A DNA stretch of 64,000 nucleotides from an uncultured SAR86 cluster bacterium (GCA_902635045.1 CACPMT010000003.1:1-64000); one strand, 5' to 3'. Positions 27,089 to 36,347 are shown, numbered from the stretch's first letter. Notes: generated by a model not told the origin, from the sequence alone. Program-made: numbers and translations.

Positions 27089-28428
27089 TAATTTATATCT
27101 AAAACTCTTTCTAGGTAGTTTATAGATATATTTGCTTTTCTAAAGTTCTCTTCATTTAGAATTAATTCTTGTAGTTCTTTATTAGTATCTATTCCTTCAA
27201 CGAAAAATTCTTCCAAAGCAAAAGACATTCGACATAAAGCTTCTTCTCTGTCTTTACCCTGCGTACAAATTTTTGCTATCAAAGCATCATAATAAGGAGA
27301 AATAACACAACCGTCATAAACATGAGAATCAACTCTTACACCAATACCTCCAGGCTTACCCCATTCTGTTATCTTTCCAGGTGACGGAATAAATGTTTTT
27401 GGATGCTCTGCATTGATTCTACATTGAATTGCATGACCACGAACACTTATTTCTTTTTGCTTAATTTTAAGTTCTTCGCCTGCTGCTATTCCAATTTGAA
27501 GCTTAACTAGATCATAATTGGTAATCATTTCTGAAACAGTATGTTCAACCTGTAATCTAGTATTCATTTCTATGAAATAAAATTCTTCGTCTTTGTATAA
27601 AAACTCAAAAGTCCCAGCACCTTTGTATTTCATTTTTTTACAGCATTCAGTGCATAACTTGAATAACTCTTGTTTTTTTTCTTCGGGAATGTTTAAAGCC
27701 GGAGCTTCTTCAACAATTTTTTGATTTTTCCTTTGAATAGAACAATCCCTTTCGTAAAAATGAAGGGCATTTCCAAAATTATCTGCCAAAACTTGGACCT
27801 CGATATGTCGGGGACTATCAAGAAATTTCTCCAAATATATTTCATCGCTACCAAAACTGTTTAAGGCTTCTTGTTGAGTTAATCTCATTTTTGGAATTAA
27901 ATCATTTTCTTCATGAACTATTGAAATTCCTCGTCCTCCTCCTCCAGCTGCTGCTTTTATCATTACTGGATAACCAATTTCTTTAGCTTTTAACAAAGTT
28001 TCCCTATTTGTAGCAGATACCCTTCCACTTCCTGGTACACACTGCAAACCAGCATCAAGAGCCATTTCTTTTGCTGAAATTTTATTACCCATAATTCTTA
28101 TAGATTCGGGATCTGGACCAATGAATGTATACCCGCTTGCTACTACTTGTTCAGCAAAATGATCGTTTTCAGCTAAAAAGCCTACTCCTGGATGAATGGC
28201 CTCTGCGTTAGTTAATTCGCATGCGCTTATAATTGCGGGAATGTTCAGATAACTTTTTGATGATTCTGGAGGTCCAATGCATACAGCTTCATCTGCCATT
28301 TTTACATGTTTTAAGTCTTTATCGGCCTCAGAATATATTGCAACCGTACCAATACCCATTTCTTTACATGCTTTAAGAACTCTAAGGGCAATCTCGCCTC
28401 TATTAGCGATTAAAATTTTTGAGAACAT
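27088..28428 (-). CDS. accC: Acetyl-CoA carboxylase, biotin carboxylase subunit
   Basis: It carboxylates biotin on AccB with ATP and bicarbonate, starting fatty acid synthesis. The 446 residues begin with KILIANRGEIALRVLKACKE. They carry the glycine-rich ATP loop KAAAGGGGRGISIV, EKFLDSPRHIEVQV, ERDCSIQRKNQKIVEEAPA and EMNTRLQVEHTVSE. It directly follows accB and overlaps leuS by one base. prmA, which often follows accC, is not here. Confidence 0.98.
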   Translation of the reverse strand: MFSKILIANRGEIALRVLKACKEMGIGTVAIYSEADKDLKHVKMADEAVCIGPPESSKSYLNIPAIISACELTNAEAIHPGVGFLAENDHFAEQVVASGYTFIGPDPESIRIMGNKISAKEMALDAGLQCVPGSGRVSATNRETLLKAKEIGYPVMIKAAAGGGGRGISIVHEENDLIPKMRLTQQEALNSFGSDEIYLEKFLDSPRHIEVQVLADNFGNALHFYERDCSIQRKNQKIVEEAPALNIPEEKKQELFKLCTECCKKMKYKGAGTFEFLYKDEEFYFIEMNTRLQVEHTVSEMITNYDLVKLQIGIAAGEELKIKQKEISVRGHAIQCRINAEHPKTFIPSPGKITEWGKPGGIGVRVDSHVYDGCVISPYYDALIAKICTQGKDREEALCRMSFALEEFFVEGIDTNKELQELILNEENFRKANISINYLERVLDIN

Positions 28429-28890
28429 TTATTCTTCAATAACAAAAAGAGCTTCCCCATATTCAACTGGCTCAGCATCAGAAATTAAGATTTCTTTGAT
28501 TACTCCGTTGTAATCAGATTTAACCTCATTCATCATTTTCATAGCTTCGATAATGCACAACACATCACCCTCAGAAACTTTATCTCCGACTTTTACAAAT
28601 GGGTCAGCCCCAGGATTCGGAGAGCTGTAAAAAGTTCCAACCATAGGAGAATTTATACTTTTTCCGTCTATCACTTTGGTTTCGGCTGTTTCAGTAATAT
28701 CTTCTTTAGTTTCTTTTTCTAAAGCAGGAGATGCCACTAGCTGAGGTGAGGGAGCAATCGTTTGAGGGGTCTGAAAAGATCCTGCAGATTTTACTAATTT
28801 GACTGATTCTTCGCCTTCTTTAATAACAATTTCATTCAAAGAAGAATTTTCGAGCATCTCAATTAATTTTTTTACTTTTCTAATATCCAT
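28429..28890 (-). CDS. accB: Acetyl-CoA carboxylase, biotin carboxyl carrier protein
   Basis: It carries the biotin that shuttles CO2 between AccC and the transferase. The 153 residues comprise an N-terminal helix domain (MDIRKVKKLIEMLENSSLNEI), a Pro/Ala/Glu-rich linker (about 45-75), and a C-terminal biotinyl domain with the biotinylated Lys in IEAMKMMNEV and the 'thumb' region PNPGADPFVKVGDKV. It is flanked by aroQ and accC in the conserved order. Confidence 0.97.
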   Translation of the reverse strand: MDIRKVKKLIEMLENSSLNEIVIKEGEESVKLVKSAGSFQTPQTIAPSPQLVASPALEKETKEDITETAETKVIDGKSINSPMVGTFYSSPNPGADPFVKVGDKVSEGDVLCIIEAMKMMNEVKSDYNGVIKEILISDAEPVEYGEALFVIEE

Positions 28891-28898
28891 AATAACTC

Positions 28899-29333
28899 CT
28901 AGGTTTTTTCCATTGCTAATTTTAAAGCCGCTTCATATCCTTTATCGCCAAATCCAGAAATAATTCCTAACGCAATATCTGAAAAGTATGATTTTTCTCT
29001 GAAACTTTCTCTACCGTATATATTGCTTATATGAATTTCAATCATTGGAATGTCAACACCTAAAATTGCGTCTCTTAATGCAACACTTGTATGCGTGAAG
29101 GCTCCAGGATTAAATAATATGCAAGAAACATTATTCTTTTTTGCATTTTGAATTGCATCTACTAATTCGTGTTCAGCATTGCTTTGAAAACAAGAAAGAT
29201 TAATTGAATTATCTTTAGCTATTTCTTGAAGATTTGACTCAATTTCCTCTAAAGTAAGCGAACCATAGATTTCCTTTTCTCTATCACCTAAGAGATTTAA
29301 ATTAGGTCCATTTAACAGAAGAATACTTTTCAT
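28899..29333 (-). CDS. aroQ: Type II 3-dehydroquinate dehydratase
   Basis: It dehydrates 3-dehydroquinate in the shikimate pathway. The 144 residues have all landmarks: [19 protein letters not shown] with the catalytic Tyr, [37 protein letters not shown] with the catalytic His, and [15 protein letters not shown]. aroQ-accB-accC is the Pseudomonas-type order, where dsbD precedes aroQ; here a DsbD fragment does. Confidence 0.97.
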   Translation of the reverse strand: MKSILLLNGPNLNLLGDREKEIYGSLTLEEIESNLQEIAKDNSINLSCFQSNAEHELVDAIQNAKKNNVSCILFNPGAFTHTSVALRDAILGVDIPMIEIHISNIYGRESFREKSYFSDIALGIISGFGDKGYEAALKLAMEKT

Positions 29334-29369
29334 CGAATTTAAGAGATTTTTGAGAATTTTAATGATTTT

Positions 29370-29816
29370 TTAAAGAAATTCAAAGAAAATATTTGATTTG
29401 TTATCTTTTTTGATTTTAATATTTTTTGAAATTTTGGGATAACAAATAACTTTTTCTAAGCATCCTTGGTAAGTGAGCATTAAAGATTTGTTGATGTATC
29501 TATCCAAGTTTCTTACTAATAAATTCAAACTATCTCTATATATTAAGCTTTCTCCTAGGAATTCATCTTTAATTTTTAATAACTCTCCTATAGTCTCATA
29601 AGAAATATCATTAATACCATCTGTTAAACTTAATTGTTCTGAGTATATATAAGATTTCTCATTTATTAATATGGAGATAATTAGATCGTCTTTGAATACA
29701 CTCGCTGAGAGGTTAAATGAATCTTCAGAGGATAATATTTCACGAGGAAAAAAATTTTCAGCCGAAATAATAGTGCTCAAGGTTAAGAGTATTAAAGCTA
29801 TGAATATATTTTTCAT
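29370..29816 (-). CDS. Periplasmic DsbD N-terminal-domain-like protein, stand-alone
   Basis: A 148-residue protein with a signal peptide (MKNIFIALILLTLSTIISA) and the domain of DsbD-alpha, the periplasmic module that passes electrons to DsbC/DsbG. The key stretch LTYQGCLEKVICYPKISK carries Cys119 and Cys125 with the C-x5-C spacing of E. coli DsbD (Cys103/Cys109). The following membrane domain and C-terminal thioredoxin domain of full-length DsbD (about 550 residues) are absent. The ORF ends in a normal stop, and the next gene aroQ begins 36 bp later. In Pseudomonas the gene before aroQ-accBC is full dsbD. This may be a surviving domain or a decaying gene. Confidence 0.75.
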   Translation of the reverse strand: MKNIFIALILLTLSTIISAENFFPREILSSEDSFNLSASVFKDDLIISILINEKSYIYSEQLSLTDGINDISYETIGELLKIKDEFLGESLIYRDSLNLLVRNLDRYINKSLMLTYQGCLEKVICYPKISKNIKIKKDNKSNIFFEFL

Positions 29817-29848
29817 TGGAATATAACTTTTCTTAAATTTGATTGTCT

Positions 29849-29854
29849 TATAAT
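29849..29854 (+). promoter_or_regulatory. -10 box upstream of ilvD
   Basis: A perfect TATAAT lies in the 96-bp divergent gap between the DsbD-like gene and ilvD. It predicts a leader of about 50 nt. The -35 region is weak (ACTTTT). No leader peptide or attenuator hairpin is evident. Confidence 0.4.
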
Positions 29855-29912
29855 CTACTCAACTAAATATTCTGATGATAAAGTCCCAAAATAACAATTT
29901 ATTCTTTTAAAA

Positions 29913-31577
29913 ATGTCAAAAAAACGGAAATATTCTTCTCCTTTAGTTGATGGACCGCTTCAAGCTACTTCTAGGTCAATGCTGAGGGCAACAGGATTCA
30001 ATGATGATGATTTTTCTAAACCACAAGTTGGCGTAGCTTCAACTTGGTCAATGGTTACTCCTTGTAACATGCACATTAACGATCTGGCCTCCTTAATATG
30101 TAGTTCTATCAACGATGAAAATTTAAAGTCTGTACTTTTTAATACGATCACGATCTCTGATGGAATATCAATGGGAACATTAGGAATGAGATATTCTTTA
30201 GTTTCAAGAGAAGTAATAGCTGATTCGATTGAAACGGTTGTTGAATGTCAGTCATTTGATGGAGTAGTTGCTATTGGCGGATGTGATAAAAATATGCCAG
30301 GTTGTTTGATAGGACTTGCAAGACTTAATAGACCTTCAATCTTTGTTTACGGCGGATCAATCAAACCTGGCGAAAATCATACAGACTTAGTAACAGTCAT
30401 GGAAGGCATTGGAAGTTACAGTAGTAATAAGATTTCAGAAAAAGAATTAATTGCAATTGAAAAAACTGCCTTACCTGGCCCCGGTTCTTGCGGCGGCATG
30501 TACACTGCTAACACTATGGCATCTGCAATAGAGGCTCTTGGAATGAGCCTGCCAGGAAGTAGCTCTCAAGATGCCATTTCAAAAGAGAAAAAACTGGACT
30601 GTAAGAGTATTGGTAGAGCTATCGACAATCTTTTAGAAAAAGATATAAAACCCTCTGACATAATGACGAGAAAAGCATTCGAAAATGCTATTAGAGTTAT
30701 TATTGCACTTGGAGGATCAACTAATGCAGTTTTGCATTTAATTGCGATGGCTAAAAGTATCAATGTTGAGCTAAATATTGATGATTTTGAAAAAATAGGA
30801 AAAAAAAGTCCGTTACTAGCAGATCTAAGACCTTCGGGACATTATTTAATGTCTGAATTAAATGAGATAGGAGGAATTCAGCCTTTAATGAAGACTCTGT
30901 TGGATGCTGATTTATTACATGGAGATTGTCTTACAGTCACTGGCAAAACTCTTTACGAGAATCTTAAAGATGTTAAACCATATCCTGAAAATCAAAAAAT
31001 TATCTTGCCTTTAGATAAACCCATCAAAAAAGATAGTCATTTGAAAATTTTAAAAGGCAATTTAGCCGAAGAGGGCGCAGTGGCCAAAATAACGGGTAAA
31101 GAAGGATTGAGATTTGTTGGAAAAGCAAAAGTTTTCAATTCAGAAGAAGAAACTTTAGAGGCAATTTATGGTTCAGAAATTAAATCGGGAGATGTAATAG
31201 TTGTTAGATATGAAGGTCCAGTAGGAGGACCAGGTATGCGAGAAATGTTAAAGCCTACGTCAGCTATTATGGGACAGGGATTAGGCGACAAGGTTGCTTT
31301 TTTGACTGATGGTAGATTTTCGGGAGGTTCCCATGGATTTGTTGTTGGACACATAACGCCTGAAGCTGCAACTGGAGGGCTAATAGGTTTGCTAGAAAAT
31401 GGAGATGAGATAACAATTGATGCAGAAAAAGGAACTATTGATGCAAATTTAACTGAAGATGAAATTTCTTTAAGGAAGAAAAGTTGGACTAATCCAAAAC
31501 CAATTCCAAGCAAAGGAGTTCTTTCAAAGTACGCAAGAAGCGTTAAATCTGCTTCTGAAGGAGCAGTAACGGATTAA
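29913..31577 (+). CDS. ilvD: Dihydroxy-acid dehydratase
   Basis: An Fe-S enzyme that dehydrates 2,3-dihydroxy acids to 2-oxo acids in valine and isoleucine synthesis. The 554 residues show the cluster cysteines in [21 protein letters not shown] and [14 protein letters not shown]. They also carry the C-terminal [21 protein letters not shown] with the catalytic Ser. Length fits the shorter IlvD class (about 555-560), not E. coli (616). It stands alone, 4.8 kb from ilvB-ilvH-ilvC. Confidence 0.97.
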   Translation: MSKKRKYSSPLVDGPLQATSRSMLRATGFNDDDFSKPQVGVASTWSMVTPCNMHINDLASLICSSINDENLKSVLFNTITISDGISMGTLGMRYSLVSREVIADSIETVVECQSFDGVVAIGGCDKNMPGCLIGLARLNRPSIFVYGGSIKPGENHTDLVTVMEGIGSYSSNKISEKELIAIEKTALPGPGSCGGMYTANTMASAIEALGMSLPGSSSQDAISKEKKLDCKSIGRAIDNLLEKDIKPSDIMTRKAFENAIRVIIALGGSTNAVLHLIAMAKSINVELNIDDFEKIGKKSPLLADLRPSGHYLMSELNEIGGIQPLMKTLLDADLLHGDCLTVTGKTLYENLKDVKPYPENQKIILPLDKPIKKDSHLKILKGNLAEEGAVAKITGKEGLRFVGKAKVFNSEEETLEAIYGSEIKSGDVIVVRYEGPVGGPGMREMLKPTSAIMGQGLGDKVAFLTDGRFSGGSHGFVVGHITPEAATGGLIGLLENGDEITIDAEKGTIDANLTEDEISLRKKSWTNPKPIPSKGVLSKYARSVKSASEGAVTD

Positions 31578-31587
31578 TCAATTTAAC

Positions 31588-31615
31588 TTGTAAAAAAAAT
31601 TTCCTGCCTCATAAT
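31588..31615 (+). promoter_or_regulatory. Promoter of trxA giving a leaderless mRNA
   Basis: TTGTAA (-35, 31588-31593) and CATAAT (-10, 31610-31615) are separated by 16 bp. The -10 box ends 6 bp before the trxA ATG, so transcription would begin at or next to the start codon. Confidence 0.45.
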
Positions 31616-31621
31616 ATTTTT

Positions 31622-31945
31622 ATGACTAAAACAATTGAGCTTACAGACGATAATTTTGAACAGGAAATTTCTAATACGGACATTCCTATTTTAGTAGATT
31701 ATTGGGCTGAATGGTGTGGACCTTGTAAAATGGTAGCTCCAATATTGGAAGAAGTGGCGCAGGATTTAGAAGGGAAATTACTTATAGGTAAAGTTGATGT
31801 AGATCAAAATAAAGATTCTGCTTTAAAACAAAAAGTAATGAGTATTCCTACATTAGTTTTATTTAAAAACGGGGAGCCTGTTGATCAAAGAATAGGCGCA
31901 TTAACAAAAACACAATTAGAGGATTTTTTAAGCCAACATATTTAA
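31622..31945 (+). CDS. trxA: Thioredoxin 1
   Basis: A cytoplasmic dithiol reductase for ribonucleotide reductase, PAPS reductase and others. The 107 residues have WAEWCGPCKMVAP (Cys32/Cys35), the cis-proline in MSIPTLVLFKNG, and the length of E. coli Trx1. It lies 97 bp upstream of rho, the same neighbours as in E. coli and Pseudomonas. Confidence 0.98.
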   Translation: MTKTIELTDDNFEQEISNTDIPILVDYWAEWCGPCKMVAPILEEVAQDLEGKLLIGKVDVDQNKDSALKQKVMSIPTLVLFKNGEPVDQRIGALTKTQLEDFLSQHI

Positions 31946-31968
31946 CTAGTTAAGCTAGACTAGTTTTT
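31944..31968 (+). terminator. Weak intrinsic terminator or attenuator after trxA
   Basis: AACTAG and CTAGTT can pair as a 6-bp stem around a 10-nt loop, followed by TTT and more T. The stem begins in the trxA stop codon. It is short and AT-rich, so partial read-through into rho is likely. Confidence 0.35.
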
Positions 31969-31985
31969 CAATAGATGTTTAAATA

Positions 31986-32031
31986 CGTTTCTTAGCTTAC
32001 CGCTAACAACTTCCAGACTTCATTTTAATTT
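31986..32031 (+). promoter_or_regulatory. C-rich, G-poor rho leader (possible rut site)
   Basis: By hand count, about 12 C against 4 G occur in 46 nt within an otherwise A/T-dominated region, just upstream of rho. Rho of E. coli autoregulates by terminating in its own leader. This segment has the composition expected of a rut site, but I see no fixed motif. Confidence 0.3.
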
Positions 32032-32042
32032 ATAAAAAAAGT

Positions 32043-33305
32043 ATGCATTTAGGCGAACTTAAAGCAAAACCCATAGACGAACTTCTCTCTATTGCTGGAG
32101 AGATGGGCATTGAAAATATTGCTAGGTCTAAAAAACAAGACGTAATTTTTAGCATCTTAAAAAAACATTCTAAGTCTGGTGAGGATATAGAAGGAGAAGG
32201 GGTATTAGAGATTTTGAACGATGGGTTCGGATTTTTAAGGTCTCCGACTGGATCCTATGTTGCTGGACCAGATGATATTTATGTTTCTCCTAGTCAAATT
32301 AGACGTTTTGGCTTGAAAACTGGAGATTCAATATCTGGAAAGATTAGGCCTCCGAAAGACGGAGAAAGATACTTTGCTCTGTTAAAAATAGATCTTATTA
32401 ATTTTGAAGCAACAGACAAGACAAAAACAAAAATTGCTTTCGAAAATTTAACTCCATTATTTCCAGAAGAGAGAATTGTTATGGAATCCGGCAACGGAAC
32501 TACAGAAGATTTATCAGCAAGAATTATTGACTTAATATCACCAACTGGAAAGGGACAGAGGGGGCTAATTGTCTCTCCGCCTAAGGCTGGAAAAACTTTA
32601 TTGCTTCAAAGCATTGCTCATTCAATTGAAAAAAATAGCCCTGAAAGCACTTTAATGGTTTTACTAATCGATGAAAGGCCTGAAGAAGTTACAGACATGA
32701 TTAGAACAGTCAAAGGAGAAGTTATAGCTAGTACTTTTGATGAGCCTCCTTCGAGACATGTTCAAGTAGCAGAAATGGCAATTGCTAAAGCTAAAAGATT
32801 AGTCGAGACAGGAAATGACGTAATAATATTACTAGACTCGATTACTCGTTTAGGAAGAGCTTATAATTCTACGCAGGCTTCATCTGGAAAAATATTAACT
32901 GGTGGGGTGGACGCAAACGCTCTTGAAAAGCCAAAAAGATTTTTTGGTGCGGCCAGAAATATCGAAGGTGGCGGCAGTTTAACGATTATAGCTACAGCAC
33001 TTATAGATACCGGTTCTAGAATGGATGAAGTTATCTATGAAGAATTTAAAGGAACCGGAAATCAAGAAATCCACTTAGACAGAGCCATTGCTGAAAAAAG
33101 AATTTTCCCTTCTATCAATATAAGAAGATCTGGAACCAGGCGAGAAGAATTAATTACAGAAGAGGTTGATTTAGCCAGGATAAATATTTTGAGAAAACTT
33201 TTACATGACATGGAAGATATAAATGCCACCGAGTGGTTAATAGATAAATTAAGAAAGCATAAAACTAATAACGAGTTTTTTGATTCTATGAAAAAATCAA
33301 AATAA
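32043..33305 (+). CDS. rho: Transcription termination factor Rho
   Basis: A hexameric RNA helicase that ends transcripts at rut sites. The 420 residues (E. coli 419) have the N-terminal helix bundle and cold-shock-like RNA-binding domain ([29 protein letters not shown]). The Walker A motif is [15 protein letters not shown], Walker B is [16 protein letters not shown], and the Q/R loops ([21 protein letters not shown]) are intact. No insertion is present in the N-terminal domain. It follows trxA and overlaps the convergent rsmD by 9 bp. Confidence 0.98.
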   Translation: MHLGELKAKPIDELLSIAGEMGIENIARSKKQDVIFSILKKHSKSGEDIEGEGVLEILNDGFGFLRSPTGSYVAGPDDIYVSPSQIRRFGLKTGDSISGKIRPPKDGERYFALLKIDLINFEATDKTKTKIAFENLTPLFPEERIVMESGNGTTEDLSARIIDLISPTGKGQRGLIVSPPKAGKTLLLQSIAHSIEKNSPESTLMVLLIDERPEEVTDMIRTVKGEVIASTFDEPPSRHVQVAEMAIAKAKRLVETGNDVIILLDSITRLGRAYNSTQASSGKILTGGVDANALEKPKRFFGAARNIEGGGSLTIIATALIDTGSRMDEVIYEEFKGTGNQEIHLDRAIAEKRIFPSINIRRSGTRREELITEEVDLARINILRKLLHDMEDINATEWLIDKLRKHKTNNEFFDSMKKSK

Positions 33306-33863
33306 GTTCCTTATTAATCTGTATGATTTTCCACCAAAACTCTTTTCTCTAATAATCTCTTGACCTTTCAAAAGAAAATCCATTTTTAAATTTTTTTCAG
33401 TTTCTAAATAGACGATTGTCTTTTTATCCAAATAGTTATTTTTTTTTAAAAGTTTAAAGATCTTTTTTGCGAGACCGTTTTTAAATGGAGGATCTACAAA
33501 AATAATATCTATTTTTTCCCCGGAGTAGGGTTTTTTTAACCAATCCAAACAATCGGCATTATGTAGTTCTATTTTTTGATCTATATCAAATGAAGATAAA
33601 TTTTCATTTAAATTTAAAAAAGTTTTAATATCTTTTTCAACAAAAAAAACTTTTTTAGAACCTCTGGATAAAGATTCTAGGCCCATCGCTCCAGTTCCTG
33701 AAAATAAATCTAAACATGTACAGTCAAAAAGATCTTGACCAAGCCAATTGAAAATCATTTCTTTTGCTCTGTCTGGAGTAGGTCTTAAATTAGAATCTAA
33801 ATTAAAAGGTATTTTTTTTCCTTTCCATTTTCCTCCAATAATTCTTACTTTTCCTGTTTTCAT
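33297..33863 (-). CDS. rsmD: 16S rRNA (guanine966-N2)-methyltransferase
   Basis: It methylates G966 of 16S rRNA with SAM. The 188 residues begin with the family's [14 protein letters not shown] and [16 protein letters not shown]. They carry the SAM loop [17 protein letters not shown] and the N-MTase catalytic motif [11 protein letters not shown]. It is a single gene convergent with rho. ftsY, a frequent neighbour, is not present. Confidence 0.95.
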   Translation of the reverse strand: MKTGKVRIIGGKWKGKKIPFNLDSNLRPTPDRAKEMIFNWLGQDLFDCTCLDLFSGTGAMGLESLSRGSKKVFFVEKDIKTFLNLNENLSSFDIDQKIELHNADCLDWLKKPYSGEKIDIIFVDPPFKNGLAKKIFKLLKKNNYLDKKTIVYLETEKNLKMDFLLKGQEIIREKSFGGKSYRLIRNLF

Positions 33864-33921
33864 TTAATTAATTTAAGTTATTTTTTCGTGACATAATAAC
33901 TGATCTAATTTAAATGATTCC

Positions 33922-34377
33922 ATGGAAAAAGAATTTTTAGAAATATTGAGAACATTATCTCAAACGGTTTTTGTTTTATCTGCCGATAATGAAAAAGAAA
34001 GGCACGCAATGACAGTCTCTTCTGTAGCATCTTTAAGTTTAGATCCTCCATCTGTAATGGTTGGAGTAAATAAAGAAGCGTCAATAAATAACGTTTTGCA
34101 AAAGGGCTCAAATTTTTGTTTAAATCTTTTAAAAAACTCTCAAAGAAAAATTGCGGATACTTGCAGTGGAGTAGAAGAGGGCGAAGAGCGATTTAAAAAT
34201 GATCCTTGGATCTCAAATAATCCAGTTTTTCTGAAAGAAGCACAATCCAATATTTTTTGCAAAGTCGTAGAAATTATTCCCTTTTCAACTCATTCAATAG
34301 TTGTTGGAGAGGTTTTTAAGCTAAATCATTCAGGAAAAATAGAACCATTGATTTATCAGAATGGTAATTATGTTTGA
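33922..34377 (+). CDS. Flavin reductase-like (FMN-binding split barrel) protein
   Basis: It resembles the small reductase components that supply reduced FMN/FAD to two-component monooxygenases. The 151 residues show TVFVLSADNEKERHAMTVSSVASLSLDPPSVMVGVNK, with the flavin-binding TSxxSxSxxPP pattern, followed by the NFCLNLL and GEVF blocks. No partner monooxygenase is adjacent. The divergent neighbour is rsmD and the convergent one is a small membrane protein. It might also act as a free flavin reductase. Confidence 0.85.
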   Translation: MEKEFLEILRTLSQTVFVLSADNEKERHAMTVSSVASLSLDPPSVMVGVNKEASINNVLQKGSNFCLNLLKNSQRKIADTCSGVEEGEERFKNDPWISNNPVFLKEAQSNIFCKVVEIIPFSTHSIVVGEVFKLNHSGKIEPLIYQNGNYV

Positions 34378-34571
34378 TTGCATTCTTTTTTAACGCAAAC
34401 CCATTTTTCTTCTATTTTTTCTGCCTTCGAAATCTCAATATAAGTTGAACAAATTGAACACTTCACTAAAGAACTGCTTGATTCATTGATATCAAGTTCC
34501 TCATTTCTTAAAAAATACGATATTGAAAGAATAAGCAAAACAAATAATGAAATTAGGATAAGGTTTAACAC
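34368..34571 (-). CDS. Small membrane protein with zinc-ribbon-like tail (PP0621-type)
   Basis: A 67-residue protein with one N-terminal transmembrane helix (LNLILISLFVLLILSISYFL) and a cytoplasmic-looking tail. The tail has paired cysteines, CSICSTYIEIS and WVCVKKEC, a small metal-binding pattern. It resembles the PP0621 family, which sits beside bamD in pseudomonads, and here bamD is the next gene upstream (13 bp). Function unknown. Its 3' end overlaps the flavin reductase gene by 10 bp. Confidence 0.75.
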   Translation of the reverse strand: MLNLILISLFVLLILSISYFLRNEELDINESSSSLVKCSICSTYIEISKAEKIEEKWVCVKKECNQT

Positions 34572-34584
34572 TTTTATGATCTGC

Positions 34585-35355
34585 TTAACTTGGATTTAGA
34601 TTTTTTTTAAATGTAATCAGAGCCTCCTCAACGTCTTTTTTTAAAACGTCTTGTCCTAATTCTTCATAGGCAATAATCATTATTTCAAGAGCTCTTTCTA
34701 CCTGAGGAGTTTTTGGCATATGCTTTAAAACGTAGTCTGCTCTCGTAAGAGCTGCAACAAAAGCTTTTCTCTCCAGATAGAACTCTGCAACGTAAATCTC
34801 TTGTTTAGCAATCAAATTTCTCAAATAGATCATCCTTTGTTTAGCATTTCCTGCATATTCACTTTCTGGAAATCTAGTAATGAAGTCACTTAAATCTTCA
34901 AACGATTCTTTGGCTTCTGCGAGCTCTCTTTTATGCGTCATTTCGCCTAAGAAAGGGGCGCTTGCAAATAAATCTTTATCATTGTTGAACTTAGCAAGTC
35001 CTTTTATATAGTAAGCATAATCAACGTTAGGGTGTCTTGGGTGCAAGCTTATAAATCTCTCGGCTGCCAATATAGCTTGCTCATAATTTACGCTTTTGTA
35101 ATAAGCGTAAACAAGCTCAATTTGTGCTTGTTCTGCATACTTACCAAAAGGAAATCTTTTTTCGAGAGTTTCCAGAGTCAAAATTGCTGAAACAAAATTT
35201 TTAGTTTTTAATCTTCTCTGGGCTTGATCATATAGTCTTTTCTCAGCAATGTCCTCGGTTATAACTTCTTGATCGGAAGCGCAGCTTGTAAAAAAAACTG
35301 AAGTTAGTAGAGCAAGAGCAAGAACTAAAATATTTAGTTTTTTAAAATGTTTCAT
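34585..35355 (-). CDS. bamD: Outer membrane assembly lipoprotein BamD
   Basis: An essential lipoprotein of the BAM complex that inserts beta-barrel proteins. The signal peptide ends in lipobox FFTSCAS. Five TPR-like repeats follow (YDQAQRRLKTKNFVSAILTL, FPFGKYAEQAQIELVYAYYK, PNVDYAYYIKGLAKF), giving 256 residues, close to E. coli BamD (245). It is divergent from rluD, the conserved arrangement. Confidence 0.95.
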   Translation of the reverse strand: MKHFKKLNILVLALALLTSVFFTSCASDQEVITEDIAEKRLYDQAQRRLKTKNFVSAILTLETLEKRFPFGKYAEQAQIELVYAYYKSVNYEQAILAAERFISLHPRHPNVDYAYYIKGLAKFNNDKDLFASAPFLGEMTHKRELAEAKESFEDLSDFITRFPESEYAGNAKQRMIYLRNLIAKQEIYVAEFYLERKAFVAALTRADYVLKHMPKTPQVERALEIMIIAYEELGQDVLKKDVEEALITFKKNLNPS

Positions 35356-35389
35356 AAATTTAGATTATCCTATGTAGGAGATTATATAT

Positions 35390-36340
35390 TTGATAATGGA
35401 AAATTATGTAATAAAAATAGTTCCTTCGGATCATTCAGGTCAAAGACTAGACTCAGTAATTGCTAAGTTATTTCCAGATTTTTCGAGATCTAAATTAAAA
35501 AATTGGCTAGATTCAGGTTCAGTCTTTGTAAACGATGACCCTCTAATGAAGCCTAGCAAAAAAGTTACCGGTGGTGAGGAAATAAAAATCTTCATTAAGG
35601 AAGAAAGAATAATTTCTGCAGAACCTCAAGATATTCCATTCGAAGTTATTCATGAATCGAAAGATTTCATAGTTGTGAACAAAAGTGCCGGCATGGTGGT
35701 CCATCCGGGAGCAGGAAACTATAAAAATACTTTATTAAACGCTCTTTTGTTTAAATTTCCAGAGTTAGAAAATCTTCCAAGAGCTGGAATTGTCCACCGA
35801 TTAGATAAAGATACCTCGGGTTTAATGATTGTTGCTCGAAACCAAAATGCTTACAAAAACTTGTCTGAGCAAATTTCACAAAGGTTGGTCAAGAGAACTT
35901 ATCAGGCCTTTGTAGTCGGAAATGTTTCCAGATCAGGAATAGTTGAAGAACCCATAGGTAGACATCCGCGCAATCGACAAAAGCAAGCTGTTACAAATAA
36001 AGGAAAATATGCATTGACCAAATACTCCATTGTAAAAAAATATGGAAATTACACACATTTAGAAGTTAATTTAGAAACTGGAAGAACGCATCAAATTCGT
36101 GTTCACATGAGTCATATCGGGTTTCCTCTTATTGGCGACGTTCTTTACGGCAGGAAAAAGAGATTTGCTAAATCAACTAATTCTGACCTGAGAGAAGTAA
36201 TTGAAAAATTTCCACGCCAAGCTTTACATGCTTCTAATCTATCTTTTGAAGATGCAAGCAATAAAAAGGTTTTGAATTTTAAAAGTCCATTGTCTAAAGA
36301 TATATTAACTTTAGAAAAGAACTTAAAAAACTTAACTTGA
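35390..36340 (+). CDS. rluD: 23S rRNA pseudouridine synthase D
   Basis: It makes pseudouridines 1911/1915/1917 in helix 69 of 23S rRNA. An N-terminal S4 domain (RLDSVIAKLFPDFSRSKLKNWL) is followed by the RluA-type catalytic domain with the Asp in GIVHRLDKDTSGLMIVA and later LETGRTHQIRVHMSHIGFPLIGD. The TTG at 35390 is placed 9 nt after a clear AGGAG, while the ATG at 35396 is 15 nt away. I keep the TTG, and six bases are at stake. It is divergent from bamD. Confidence 0.95.
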   Translation: MIMENYVIKIVPSDHSGQRLDSVIAKLFPDFSRSKLKNWLDSGSVFVNDDPLMKPSKKVTGGEEIKIFIKEERIISAEPQDIPFEVIHESKDFIVVNKSAGMVVHPGAGNYKNTLLNALLFKFPELENLPRAGIVHRLDKDTSGLMIVARNQNAYKNLSEQISQRLVKRTYQAFVVGNVSRSGIVEEPIGRHPRNRQKQAVTNKGKYALTKYSIVKKYGNYTHLEVNLETGRTHQIRVHMSHIGFPLIGDVLYGRKKRFAKSTNSDLREVIEKFPRQALHASNLSFEDASNKKVLNFKSPLSKDILTLEKNLKNLT

Positions 36341-36347
36341 ATTTCTC

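Noticed and set aside
33905-34111. 68-residue minus-strand ORF opposite the flavin reductase gene
   Set aside because: Antisense to clear flavin-reductase motifs; no start signal or family similarity.
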